A stretch of DNA of 64,000 nt from Dolomedes plantarius (taxonomy: Eukaryota; Arthropoda; Arachnida; Araneae; Dolomedidae), in assembly GCA_907164885.2 (NCBI GenBank), contig OU015493.1, forward strand, positions 65,532,126 through 65,596,125. The letters run 5' to 3'. Shown here one piece after another: positions 46,853 through 58,883 of this stretch. The notes beneath the pieces were generated by a model, which was not told where the DNA came from, ran no database searches, and saw nothing but the letters and a program-made list of their open reading frames with translations. Made by a program: the position numbers and the translations under genes. Position 1 is the first letter of the stretch, and every line of letters begins with the position of its first letter.

Positions 46853-47858
46853 TTATATGCTCTGAAGAACATATTTGACAGCATACGCAAAAAATGCAAA
46901 GCCTAACACAACAACTGCATTTTGCAGAGCACTAAATAGTACCTGTCCTTTTTGGAAACGGGAATTTTGAGAGTCTTGACTGGAATCGGAATTCCCTTCA
47001 GTATTTTTTGTTATACTAGCACTTCTCATGGCACTTATTTTGTTTTTACATTCCTGAAAATAATTTAATATGTGTTAAATAAATGTAAAATTTAACAGAC
47101 TTACAATATATATATATATTAAACAAAAATAAAGAATACCATAAACAGAGTAATAAAGTTTACACATCTATTCACTATACTTAGATTCTTTAATAACAAC
47201 ATTTTTAGTTAGAAACTCACAGACTAAGATTTTTGCTAGAAAAAGTTATGAATTATATAAATTTATTTTTATAAATATAGAATTATAAATAGTATAATTT
47301 CCTTTACTGGCGAAAACTAAAAAAAATTGATGTATGGGGCCTTAACTTCTCAATTTTACATGGTATAGATTTAAAAGTCAAACGCAAAAACTCAGTTGTT
47401 AACAATTAGAATATTTAACTTAAAATAAGGAAATCCATATCTATCATTTTTTACAAATAATGTAAGGTGAATTTTTTTAAAAACACATTCAGCAGGGGGG
47501 GGGGGGGGGGATAAGTAAGTTATTCATATGGCATTCTAACAACTAATATTTTAACATAAATTGCTATATTTTTGCATAAAAAACAAAGTTTGTGAGATAA
47601 CAGTGAAGTGAGGTATTAGACTATAAAATGTTTACACAAATGTACTGTTTCCTGAAACACTTGTTAACATTTTAATCTAATTCTTGCCTTTCTTATGACA
47701 TTGAAAAAATGCTATTTTTCAGACCCTTAGTAATACAAGAGACAGATAAAAAGTAATATATGAACAAAAGAAAAACTATTGCTACAATGTACAAAATATT
47801 TAATTCATCACTGAGTGAATATGCTATCTTTCCACTTATATTAATACAGGGCAACAAA
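46585..47858. repeat. 78-bp direct repeat pair around the last UBE2J2 exon
   Basis: 46585-46662 and 47781-47858 share ACAAAATATTTAATT, ATCACTGAGTGAATATGCT and TCTTTCCACT blocks with about one mismatch in seven or eight. One copy lies about 190 bases beyond the stop codon, the other in the last intron. Confidence 0.75.
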
Positions 47859-50800
47859 TAATATAAGGACTATAATTTCCTATATTGAAATCAGAATTAA
47901 ATTAAAAAAAAATTTCAAATATCTAATCATATATACATTTTAAAAAATACATAAAAATTTTCATACTTCAACTAAATCAGGAAATAATTCACAAAAGACA
48001 GAATTCTTCAGGTTAACTTCTAAACTTCTTCGAGCTAACAAGCGTTTCTATTATTTTGGGGGAGAAGAGAAACAAAATATTTAAACACACTTAAATAAAT
48101 ATTCAGAATAATAAAGATTTAAAAAGTAATAGTAAACTGTTTTTAAATATCAGAACTTTTGAATGCACAGTTTCAGTCATCTTTTGCAGAAATTCCAAGT
48201 ATCTACCAAAAGGATTATTTATTACCAAAAGGACAATAAATTAATCCTCATAAACTGGAGAGAAACCAAATTTAATACAGTCATAACAAATGACATTTAG
48301 TAAGAGTTTTCTTATAATTAAAATTTACTAGCTCAAAAGACACATAATACATGAATAACATATTTTAAAAAATAAACACTAAAAGCAAAATCAAACATAG
48401 ATTAACAGAAGTACATCAATCATAAGTAAATAATGCAAATATGATCCTACACCTCAAAATAAAACAACACAATTAATATTTAAACAAAACCTTTGAAGAA
48501 TGACAATAGTGATGTTTCTCATTAAAAGTATTTACAAATAAATAATTTCAACTGTACTGTGCCGATCAATTGAAAATAATCTTCAAAATGAAATTATTAC
48601 AACCCAAAAGTTAAAGAGCAAACAATTAATGTAAACTCCCTCCTCCCATACTGTAGAATATTCTTACATTCCTTACAATAGAAATGGGCAGAGCCTAATA
48701 GGTCGATTGTTAATCAGTAATAGAGGTTTTTTCCTAATTATGACTTATAAAGTACCGAATTGTATGACTTACAAAGTACAGAATTGAACTAGATGAAATT
48801 ATTTATCAACATTACGCATCAATTGAAACTTATAAATGTAGTTTGAATCTTGATAATGGATGGACTATTACATAACTAGAGAATAAAAAGTGAAACCTTC
48901 AGTAAATTTTGATTTGACGTATAGAAAGGTATATTAATACATGAAGGAAAGAAAAAAAAAATTGAAGACATTTGTTGAGTGATGATATTAGAACATCTCC
49001 TGTTTTACTTCCATTTACCACATAATTTTTTTTTTAACTCTCAGTTTTTTGGTTTGGGTAGCATTTTTAAAAATTTGACCCCAGATTTAAAGCTAGGGAG
49101 TACAGAAGTATATCAGTCATACATGAGAAGTATATCAATCTGACTCTCAACTTTTTAGGTTAAGCATTAACAATAGTTTGAAAGAAATGCCCAAGACAGT
49201 TTTAAGAAACACTCAAACAGTAATAAAAAGTTTTCAATTATTCAGTGTTATAAACTGTAAAATAATGTGTTTTAGATAAATGTTTAAATAAGGATTTAAT
49301 AATACCTCATACTCTGAAGTTTCAATACTGCCTAATGTGGGATTCTTTTCTACCTGCAATTGAAAATAAAAATATGTAAAACAAATTTAGAATTAAATAG
49401 AGAAAAAATATAATTTAATCACCTCCCTCTGATTATACACTCTATATAAAATGAATAAAATAGAAAAAGAAAACAATGTCCTTGAAAATTTTTTAAATTG
49501 TAGCATGCTTATTTTTAAACACTGATGCAAACCAAATACAGACAAAATGCATACCCATATCTCTGTTCCACCAGTGCTACATCTTAACCCAAATGCCATG
49601 TTAAGCAGTCAAATAGAAATTATAATTTTCTCTATTGTAAATATAGAATTAAAGATTTTTAACCATATTGCTTTCTGAATACTATAGAAAACTTACTATC
49701 ACTTAATCATTATCTCTCTCCACTACCTCTTGCAACACAAGGGCTAAATGGACTGAAAACTACAGTTTAAAGCCAATAATGAACCACTATAAACATTCAT
49801 GCCAAAGGTAGAACTCAAAACACTGGTACCAAAGGTCAGCAACCCCGTTGTTTGACAGACGGATGACAGCCTAATAGCAGAGTGCTACCATTCTGTAATG
49901 CAGTCTGTAGTTTCAAGTCCCACTGTTGGCATTGATGTTAGTAGCCATTTCAAACTGCAAGTCACAATCCTCAACCCTTGAATAGCAAAATATGACCATA
50001 GCATTCTCAGTCAATCAAAATGGCTGTTTGACTAATGTCTGATTCAATTGATATAGCATGAAAGTAATGTAAATCATAAAAATTTACTAAAAAATGAATA
50101 ACTTCCTTAGATAACACTTTTGGCACTCACACACAGGTTTATAAATAAGTAGGGTGAAGTGGAGTAAGTGAGAACACAAAATCATATAGTTCCACTTTGA
50201 ATCTAAATAAGTTTTTAACAAGTTGTTGTACCTGTATGAAAATTTGCATACATACTTTTGGTTATGTTCTACATTTATAGTTATTTTTAAAAAAATATAT
50301 TCACAACTTTTTTTGCTATTAATATTAAAAGTTTTTGTGTTTTGCATTCTCACTTGTTCTTGCACTTAGGGCAAGTGAGAACGCAGGTCCCAATAAGTCA
50401 TAGTTGCTTATAGCAAATTAAGTAGGGCAAGGGAAGAACAGATATTTCATGCTGAACAAAAGACAATTTTTTATTTACATTCTTTGGTTGGGGAGGTATT
50501 TGTTGTTCAAGTTAGCAGTGTCAGTAATGTCTGAATATTAACAAAATAAGTATATTTGTATTATTTGTTTTAGAGTAACAAATGTATGTTAAAAGTTCAA
50601 AAAATGTTTTTTTTCCCCCTTTACCTAGGCCCTACTGAATATTATAGGACCAAAAAGACACGGAAAAAATTAGTTCATTGCATCTTCCAAGTCATCATCT
50701 GGTACAAAGGCAACTCAGAAATAGTGACATCAGAATTAGAAATTCACTATATTCACACACAGTTTGTAATGTCCACTCCACTCACATTCACTAACAGTTA

Positions 50801-53800
50801 GTCTAAACAAGTTAGTTTATTACAATTCACTTCTTCAAACCTACAACAAAAAAAAACAAACTAATTACAGTTGCATAATTACTATTTTTGAATGTTAAGG
50901 AATTAAAAACAATCATCAGCTGTTAAAGAAATATGTCAAAAGATGGTTGGTTATGAAGTTTCTCCAAGAAAACATATGTTGGGAAGAAAAACTATTTATA
51001 TGGCTGTTATAACACAAAGATAGTTTTTTTTCAGTATATGAGGCCAGTTCTCACTTGCCCTGACACAATTTTTATGGAGCAAGTGAAAACCCTGCAGTAC
51101 TGAAGTAATATTGCAAAAAAAAAAAAAATGGTTTTTATATATCTTATCTGTATTCTTTATTTCTTAATGAATAAGTAGGTATTTTCAAAGGAACAGATGT
51201 GTCAGATGTACCCCCCTTGGCGATAAGTTGGCACCAACTTTTCCTGTTTCCGCAGACATGTTGGTGCCAACTTATCGCCAAGGCACCAACATGTGCCTTG
51301 GCCACTTTAAAGTGCGAAATGCAAACAAAAACATCAATAGCAACCAAGAAATAAAAAATAAGTTGAAAACAAACTTACCACTGGCTGTATTAAACTTCCA
51401 AAATCATTACAGAAACCCTCATCCCCTGATTTGAAGCACTAATAAACATATCTTCCGCTGGCTGTATTAAACTTCCAAAAACATTACAGAAATCTCCAGC
51501 AGCTGATTTGTAGGCATAAATGTCAATTCTCAATACAAAAACCTATTACACACCTGTTTCCCATAGAATACATCCGAAATAACAACCTCAATTCAATCAT
51601 GTCACCCATTTTGCCACAAACTATACTCTACAAGACACAAAACAACATTTACCTCGGAAGGGAAGAAATTGATGAATCTAATTTCGTGAAAAGAAAATAT
51701 TATCAACTTACTCAGATGTATTACAAATGTATACCAAACCACCACATTTTAAATCAACCACAATATTTTCAAAAACTCAAACATAGAAACGCATAAAACA
51801 ACCAATATGCAAGTCCATCAAAACACATCTAAATTAACCGTTTAAATTAACAGTTAATTTCAGACAAACCACTAAAAACCTCATTTAGCCAATAAACTTG
51901 CTAGATTACAAAATAGCAATGATGCGTTAGGGTGGTCCATGACATAATGTTAAAAAATAAAATTGTAAGAATATTCCTTCCACAGTCCCTATTTTGTTCC
52001 TTTGTATTCAAAATGTATGTAAATAAAATTTCAGGCCAATCCGATAATATTAAGAGGTCGCTCACCATTTGTGCGAAATATGGCAAAGGGCTAGAATACC
52101 TACTCAGCAGATAGACTTGTCCATCAGGAAACTTAAAAAACTATTTGAATAATATCTAGGTCTAAAAAAGAATAAAAATAGAAATTCAGGGAAAGATAGA
52201 CTTAAAGAAAACATTTTGAAGGCTAAATTAGAAAAGTTATTTGATATATCTACCAAGGATGCCATCAGCCAAATAAGCAACAAAGAAGACAGAGAATTCT
52301 TTCAAAAGCAGAAAGAAGAAGTTTTTTGGTTGTTCTATGAGTTGACATGAAAACTACAGAAAAAGAAATAAGAAAGAAATAATTATAAGAGTTAATGAAA
52401 GAACGATATGAAGAAAGAGAAGCAAAATTACAAATTAAGATAGAAAAAATCTTATCAGAATTATCAGACTCAGAAACTTCACATTTGATAGAATTTGAAG
52501 TGAAGAAGAGTACCTGCCGCTGTCATCTACATCCCAATCCGATCTCAACACTACAACTACAGTTCCCGAAGCTCATGAAAAGAAATGTGAAAAAAATACA
52601 TTTAAGCATCCTGAAGTTGTAGGTGTACTAGATTGTGTTAATATTTCTGATCAGAAAGCTGTATTCGTGGCTGGGGCTGTTGCATGTGCACTTGGGAACA
52701 ATATTTCTCCAAAAGCCCTTTCTCGAAGCTCAATAAGGAGACACAGAAGAAAAGGAAGGCAACATGCTGCAGAAACAGAAAAAATTTCTCTAGATGAACC
52801 TCTATTATTACACTGGGATGGTAAGATGTTACCAGATATTGATGGATCAAAAACAAAAGTTGATTGAGTTGCCGTAATTGTTTCAGGAAATGGTCAAGAG
52901 AAGCTCCTTGGAATTCCGAAGATTGAAAGAGGAACTGGAGAATTACAAGCAAAAGCATGCATTGAGATAGTCCAGAAATAGAATATTATATCTCAAATTA
53001 AAGGACTGGTGTTCAATACCACAGCCGCTAATACTGGTTTACACAAAGGTGCATGCATCAGAATTCAAAAATATTTAGGGACAGATCTTATTTGGGTTCC
53101 ATGTCATCACCATATAATGGAGATTGTACTATCCAGTGCGTTTTCTGTTATACTCTGCCCATCTGAAGGTCCAGAAACTGTAATATTTAAGCGTTTTAAG
53201 AATGTATGGCCGGAAATAGATAAATCTGCGTATAATCCAGCAAATAAGGAACTATTTGACAATGTAAACTTTACTAAACTGAGAGAATATATGTTAACAT
53301 TTCTACCAAAAGCACTTAAATCTCCAACTATAAGGGATGACTATAAACAGTTTATTCAATCATTAATTAATCTTGGATGAGATAACAATAATCAGTCGTT
53401 TTGCACTCCTGGACCCACACATCACGCTCGATGGATAGCTAAAGGTATTTATGCACTAAAATATTCCTTTTTCGAGAACAATTTAAGCTGTCTTCTGAAG
53501 AATCTCGTAAGATTACAGAATTGTGCCTTTTTGTGAGCCTAATATATATTAAATATTGGAATGAAGCACCGCATACTATTAAGGCCCCTTACAATGATAT
53601 TCAGTTTTTAAATGACCTGAAGAAATATCCAAATCTTTTTGTAGCAAATATAGCATTATCATTTTCCAGACACTTATGGTACCACTTAGTAGCATTAGCT
53701 TTTTTTGATAACAGAGTCAGCATTGATACAAAATCTTGTTCGTCCACTAAAACCTACTCGTGATTATCGACTGGAACTAAAAAATGAAGAGCAAAATGTA

Positions 53801-55557
53801 AAGATCAAAGAACTTGTTACTGAAAACACAAAACAATTATTTGATGCCATGGTTAAAGGAGGTAAAATTAAATCACAAGCCTTCATAGAAAAATCACCAT
53901 CTCAGTGGGAAAGTGATCCTTGCTTTTGTTACTTTCGAGAAAGGTGCTTAAAAATGAAAGTTGTAAATGACAATGCTGAAAGAGCTATAAGCCTAATACA
54001 AAAGTATAATTAAACCCTTACAAAAGACGAAGAACAAAAAAAAATGCTGCTTCGTCTAGTAGCAAACCACCAAAAGAGCTTCCCACTACTTCCAAGAAAT
54101 CTTTGTTAATCTGAACTTTTAAAGTTTGAGCTTGAGCGACCTGTAAATATTATTATTTTAAAAGAAAAAAAAATTGTGTGCATTATTTACATCTAAAATA
54201 ATAAAATAAACCTTGTGGAGCAATATATTTCGAAAGTTAATTTTTTTGGACTAACCTAATGACGCATGTATGAGAAAAAAGCACATCAGAAACCATTCAA
54301 ACTGGGTTGCCACAACAAAATCTCGCCATAATCGCATGGTTACCATGCCATACACAAAATTACCAAACTTGGCAGGGGGGTGCATCTGATACATCTATAC
54401 CTTTTCAAAATAACTACGTGTTGTGGTTAATTAGTTATTTTTTTTTTTAGCTAGTACTCAAACTTGGATACCTAAGTTAAAATGCAAGGATTTGGTAGAT
54501 ATAAAAATTTTCCATTTTACAATTTTTTTTTCTGTAAATAAAAACTATACATAACAGTAGAACAAGAATTTTCCTACAAAGTACACTTGAAATTTTTTTT
54601 TTTTTTTAAAGTTAAATTTTTTAGGGTTTTAAGCCCATATTCTCGCTTACCCCACTTCACCCTATAAGCATTTTACATTAGCAGATATTCAAGGAGAAGA
54701 ATCTTCAGGTAGTTTGCACAGTTGAAGAAATAAAACTAACTAAACTAATTTCATTTCCTCATTTTATCCATTGTTAAACATTCCCAGAGCTATTTCAATA
54801 GATCAGTTTATTCTACAAGCCAAAGTAAAAGAAAAAGGTTATTCCTTTAACTCTGCATAGTACAGTCATATTAGTTTGGAAACAGTTAATTATAAAGTAA
54901 AGATAATTCAAACTTAACAGGTGACATTAGTGAATTATGAATTCTTATTATATTTTAAGTGAGAAGTTCTATCCACTATGATCACGAACAACTAATAGAT
55001 GCATTACAAGCATAATTTTTTTTTATATATACATAACAGAAAACACATGAAATTGGAAGCACAGCTGTTTTATAACATTTTTCTATACTTCAAGCTATTA
55101 CTAATAAACACTGAAATATAATTTACCATGAAGCTCAAGAGACCAGTAAGAATCGTAGCAACAGACCAGGCTGGATTCCATGTGTCTGGATGGAAATCAC
55201 TCATGCTAAGACAAAGGCGGGTATTGACTTTGAACCTTCCATTAGGTGTTATCATATAAATACTAGGAGGTTTAAATGGATAGTCACTTGGAAATACTAA
55301 TTTGCCATGATAAACACCACCTAGAGGAATGATTAATATAAATTTTCAAATTTAAAGTTAGAATTTCATATAAAATGGAAGTATCAGTGGCACACCCAGG
55401 GGGGGGGGGTGCAAAAGAAATAGAAATTGCATTGTGAATATTGATTTTGCATTATATTTTATCCCCCCCCCATGTATTATAAATATTTTTACCCGTTCAT
55501 CTTGCCTCCCCCCCCCCACCCCACCCCAAGAAGAAATCCTGGGTGTGCCACTGGGAA

Positions 55558-55602
<45 letters not shown>

Positions 55603-55947
55603 TTGAAAATACTTTTTACCTTCATATGGAGTCTCTTCAGGGCCTAGCACAGCAAAATGCCTACCATAAAAAAAGGTCAATCAAAATGATAACAAACAAA
55701 AATGAGACTTGTATAAGTATGAGATGTGTAAAAGATGTAATATTTCAAAACATTATGTCTGAAGCATATCGATACCTTAAAAAAACTAAAAAGGAAAAAA
55801 TTAAGAAAATTCTAATGAAAAAATAGATTACCATTCCAACATGTTTTGAGGTAGAGGATGAGCTTTTACATACGGTACAGGATCTTTCATGATTCTTATA
55901 TAGTCTTGTTTAAGGCGTCTTGTAGCCATATTACCTTGCCGACTCAT
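46853..55947 (-). CDS. UBE2J2: Ubiquitin-conjugating enzyme E2 J2, ER tail-anchored
   Basis: Six coding exons on the minus strand: 55947-55832, 55660-55620, 55320-55127, 49353-49306, 48047-47967 and 47053-46853. All introns are GT-AG and the frame is unbroken, giving 226 residues. The E2 fold covers about 8-135: [38 protein letters not shown], catalytic Cys89 in [18 protein letters not shown], then [15 protein letters not shown] low-complexity Ser/Asn linker follows, then a C-terminal hydrophobic segment ([20 protein letters not shown]) as tail anchor. UBE2J2 passes ubiquitin to ER-associated degradation ligases and can modify hydroxylated residues (family knowledge). The linker is shorter than in human UBE2J2 (259 residues). 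UBE2J1 is excluded by the N-terminus and by the lack of its long tail. Confidence 0.96.
49855..49990 (+). repeat. tRNA-derived SINE
   Basis: A box TAGCAGAGTGC (49875-49885) and B box GTTTCAAGTCC (49910-49920). The body (GGCATTGATGTTAGTAGCC) resembles that of the SINE at 33237. It lies antisense within UBE2J2. Confidence 0.65.
51215..51283. repeat. Perfect 24-bp inverted repeat
   Basis: Arms 51215-51238 (CCTTGGCGATAAGTTGGCAC...) and 51260-51283 are exact complements with a 21-base spacer. Sits in the left subterminal part of the 4.5 kb transposon. Confidence 0.9.
52110..54110 (+). pseudogene. Transposase-like protein of unassigned invertebrate family, broken
   Basis: The reading can be followed across many stops and frame changes: a charged N-terminal block ([20 protein letters not shown], near 52255), [20 protein letters not shown] and a [11 protein letters not shown] segment (52650-52760), [15 protein letters not shown] (52803-52847), [15 protein letters not shown] (53015-53060), [13 protein letters not shown] (53095), [19 protein letters not shown] (53410), and a C-terminal [16 protein letters not shown] (53965-54010). 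I recall this order from multi-copy invertebrate proteins of unknown function. The Asp in HWDGK, the NTTAANTG block (Asp expected before the first Thr) and the Glu in NAERA look like an RNase H-like triad, which is inference. The copy is dead. Confidence 0.7.
55385..55553. mobile_element. Small hAT-type MITE in UBE2J2 intron
   Basis: Ends CAGTGGCACACCCAGG on both sides, perfect 8-bp duplication GGAAGTAT (55377-55384 and 55554-55561), 169 bases, with G and C runs and no ORF. Lies between the second and third coding exons, followed by a (TA)n run at 55559-55600. Confidence 0.93.
55559..55600. repeat. (TA)n microsatellite
   Basis: About 20 TA units, 20 bases from the donor of the second UBE2J2 coding exon. 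Length is likely to vary between individuals. Confidence 0.95.
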
Positions 55948-57040
55948 TTTGCATTACAGCTGCAAAATATTTAAATAGTTTGGTTATACAAATAGTATTG
56001 TAGAATTAAAAAAAATATTTGAAGTACACTTTTTATATCAAAACATTCAGTATAAACTTTAGATCTAGAAACTCATATAGGAACACAGTTTGTCTTGTCA
56101 ATTTATCATACAGCTCTCACTTAAGTAACTTATGTATATGGATGTTTATTGCACATATGCAAACCATTGTCCCAACATCACTAACCTGTATGACGTACAC
56201 AACAGGCGGCCCGCGGTGATTACTTGTATCACTAACAACAGTACAACATTGTCAATGCAATTAGATAGTAAATTGCATTAGATAAAAGTGTCATAGTAAA
56301 TTCAATTTCCATTTACATATATATTATGCAATTTCTTTTACCTGCTTTGCATATTTTTGCTTACAATGAAACTAAACAATCGCTTTTACTAATTCTAATC
56401 GCTAACACCAATTATTTTGTTCAAATAATTTGGGGAAACTTTTCTAACTTCTTCAATTTTTATTTTTATAAATTGCAATTCCCCGCTTTACACATCCAAA
56501 CACTAATTAGCAGATGAAGTGTAAACAAGAAACTTGCTTTTCCTATTACAATATTCAATTTTTCTTTCTATTTCAACAGAATTAAAAAAACACAATACAC
56601 ATTTGCGTTGCAACAAATACTACACAGATACAGTTTAGAATTGTCAATTTTCGAAATAAACATACGTAATATATATCAGAAGAAAAGTAAATACAAGATA
56701 TAATAGTTTAATATCATTCATTTAAGTTATATTCTAATGTTTAAACCGTAAACTATATCACGCATATGAATTAAATTTGGATTGTTTACTCTAGAAAATT
56801 CTGTCAAACGTCGTTAAGCTATAAAATATATACTTACATGAAAAGACACTTTACTATTTGGGGGAAATTCGGAAGTTACTTGTGAATTTGATGCTAATTT
56901 CGTCAAGATACACAAAAATTAATAAAGTTTTCCGCAAATAAATATAAGCTGCGAATTCAGAAAAGTAGAACTAGAGCGATTACAAACCAACGAAGTTGAG
57001 CTGCATAAGAGCTTCCGCAATTGGCTACGGAGAAATGTAG
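55948..57040 (-). other. UBE2J2: UBE2J2 5' UTR exon and intron
   Basis: On the minus strand a strong donor (CAT|GTAAGTATA, at 56837) and an acceptor (TTTTGCAG, at 55960) define a 5' UTR intron 55960-56836. The UTR exon would end at 56838; its start near 57040 is a guess. A short out-of-frame ATG sits seven bases before the true start. Confidence 0.65.
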
Positions 57041-57313
57041 GCTTTACCAGGATCCAATTTTTATGCAAAAAGTATCATTATAAAAAGTAGTACTATAGGT
57101 AAAGTAAAAAACGGCAAAGCTTTATAATCATTGTCAAATTTTAGTTTTTAAACCAGTTTCGCGCTGAAATCTCTTATCTCATTTTTGAAACAAGATAAAT
57201 TGGTTATCTGACTTGTCAGGTCGGCGGTTGATATTTAAGTTATATAAACATTAAAAACAAACAGTTCAACAAGTCATCCAGTCTTTTAAAGTTGTATGAT
57301 TTTAAGTTAAACG
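57041..57313. promoter_or_regulatory. Putative bidirectional promoter
   Basis: A short interval between the inferred UBE2J2 5' UTR exon (minus) and the ATG at 57314 (plus). No TATA box is evident for either direction. Location is by inference from the gene arrangement only. Confidence 0.4.
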
Positions 57314-57371
57314 ATGTACAAATCGACAAAACGTGACTTGTACTGTCCCAATCTTGAGGATGTCGCGAAGG
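57314..57371 (+). CDS. Probable first coding exon of an unidentified gene
   Basis: ATG at 57314 opens 19 codons (MYKSTKRDLYCPNLEDVAK) and one extra base, followed by a textbook donor (AAGG|GTAAGAG, 57372). The position, divergent from UBE2J2, is where a housekeeping-type gene start is expected. I do not recognise the peptide and saw no later exon before the window end, so the first intron would exceed 6.6 kb and contain the Tc1-like element at 57865-60469. It could also be chance or an alternative UBE2J2-antisense transcript. Confidence 0.4.
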
Positions 57372-57939
57372 GTAAGAGTTCTTTACCTAAATTAGAGAGT
57401 TATTGCGTTACACGGGTAATGAAAACTTATTTTGGCTTATATTATTACACATTATGTGTAATCGTATGAGTTCCGCTTTGCATTTCTTTTCTAAGATTTT
57501 CTATTCTTTTTGAAGTATCTCAATTTGTAAAAGTATGAGGCATTTGATTTCGGTAATTGTGAGCATATACCGCGAAAATTTAAATAGACGATAGCTGAAT
57601 CTCATTTCATTTGAAATGGATTTCAAGTTTCGATGAATTTAGTACATTTTGGTAATTTTATATAATCTCTCCTTAAATTCAAAAGAAAAAAATACAACCT
57701 GAATCAATTTTTATACTATAGTAGTTAGTTTTAAGGTCAGCCGGATTACTATGGAGTTAAGTGAGGCTGAAAAATATTATACTTGTTTCTACACATTTTC
57801 TACTAAAAATTTTTGGGCCATGTTATGAGATGAAGGTAAATTTTTCTGTAGCTTACTGTATATATAGTGGCTCCCAAAAGTGTTCGTACACTTAAGATTT
57901 TCAATGAAATAGGGGTCTATCCATTAATTAAAATGAATA

Positions 57940-58883
57940 CAGTGATGTCTGCTTATAAGAATCACATTTGTTATTACTGTTTTTGATTCTTATAGCCGAA
58001 ATTATAAAATAAATTTTTGGACGGGCACACAAACATCTATATATACATGTATTAGATAATTTACCATAAAATACTCTTTAATTTACGTTAATTATCTTTT
58101 ATTAAAATTATTTTTTATAATTTTGAAAATACAACTTAATTTTTAGACCTATAAGTAGATACACATGATTATATTAAGAGAAGAAAAAAATCCAATATTT
58201 GTTACAACATACCTGCTTAACAGTTTTAACATTTCAACTACAGGAAGGGAGCAAGAAAAAGTTTTCTAAGGTAGTTTGACATAATGAAGTTTTCAGGAGG
58301 CTGTTTTTACCTCTTTCAATACTAATAGTCTCTGACGAAGATTCACCTTCTAGCTTACGTTTCGCGGTTTGATAACGTGCTGAATCTACTAATGTCACGT
58401 TTGCCTAAGTGATAGTGGACACTTCGCCGAGGATTTATGTGTTTCAGGATCCAGGAAGCCGCAACCACAATGTGGGAGGTGGGAAAAAAGAGTCCCTATT
58501 TTTGTTTGTCAGTGGAGGAAAGTGAAATAGGACCCAGACGGGTAAAGATGCCCCCAGGTCAAGCTAATAGGACAGTGTTGTGCTACAGCATTTAAGGGGA
58601 AACTATTATGTTATGTCTAACAAAGAAAGGGATGAATTTTACGACTGTATTCCATCCTATCTTATCAATCTTTCTTTCAAAAAAAAAAGAAAGAACTTCG
58701 TGGCTTTTTTTGAAAAATGAAAGGAAAGTGAAGAGTGTAAACTGATTCTTAAAACTGGTGGATTGATTCTTTAAAGCGAAAATTTTAACATGGAAATAAT
58801 ACATTTCTTTTTGTTTTCGCGATATTGATTCTTATAAACGGTTGATTCGTATAACCACTGATCACTATAAGCGGTGGTTACTG
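57940..58883 (-). mobile_element. Pogo/Tigger-like element nested in the Tc1 terminal repeat
   Basis: Starts CAGTGATGTCTGCTTATAAG and ends GCTTATA-type inverted sequence finishing GGTTACTG, flanked by TA (57938-57939 and 58884-58885). Subterminal copies of TTGATTCKTATA recur at the right end. Excising it restores the uninterrupted match between the two Tc1 terminal repeats, so the boundaries are firm. Confidence 0.88.
58234..58402 (-). pseudogene. C-terminal remnant of a pogo-type transposase with PIP-box-like motif
   Basis: A minus-strand frame of about 56 codons between two stops, basic and serine-rich, contains QTTLENFF near its end. Q-x2-L-x2-FF is the PCNA-interacting (PIP) consensus, and Drosophila pogo transposase is known to carry such a C-terminal motif. 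The catalytic domain is absent. Identification rests on this motif plus the pogo-like ends. Confidence 0.6.

Larger units (their letters stand above)
50152..54661 (+). mobile_element. 4.5 kb DNA transposon of unassigned family
   Basis: Termini GGGTGAAGTGGAGTAAGTGA (left) and GGGTGAAGTGGGGTAAGCGA (right, read inward) form inverted repeats. Flanking octamers AATAAGTA and TATAAGCA match at six positions, a possible old 8-bp duplication. Subterminal copies of GGGCAAGTGAGAAC recur (about 50369, 51047). An inner inverted pair (TGTACCCCCCTTGG near 51208, its diverged complement near 54370) and a 24-base palindrome (51215-51283) lie inside. It encodes one broken protein, listed separately. Confidence 0.75.
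49354..55126 (-). other. UBE2J2 third coding intron (5.8 kb)
   Basis: GT-AG, phase 0. Most of it is the 4.5 kb transposon at 50152-54661; a tRNA-derived SINE lies at 49855-49990. The rest is AT-rich with nothing recognised. The other coding introns are 55661-55831, 55321-55619, 48048-49305 and 47054-47966. Confidence 0.9.

Noticed and set aside
55489..55680. A 63-codon frame overlapping UBE2J2 exon 2
   Set aside because: The exon part is real, but the frame runs through the donor, the TA microsatellite and the MITE; splicing removes this.
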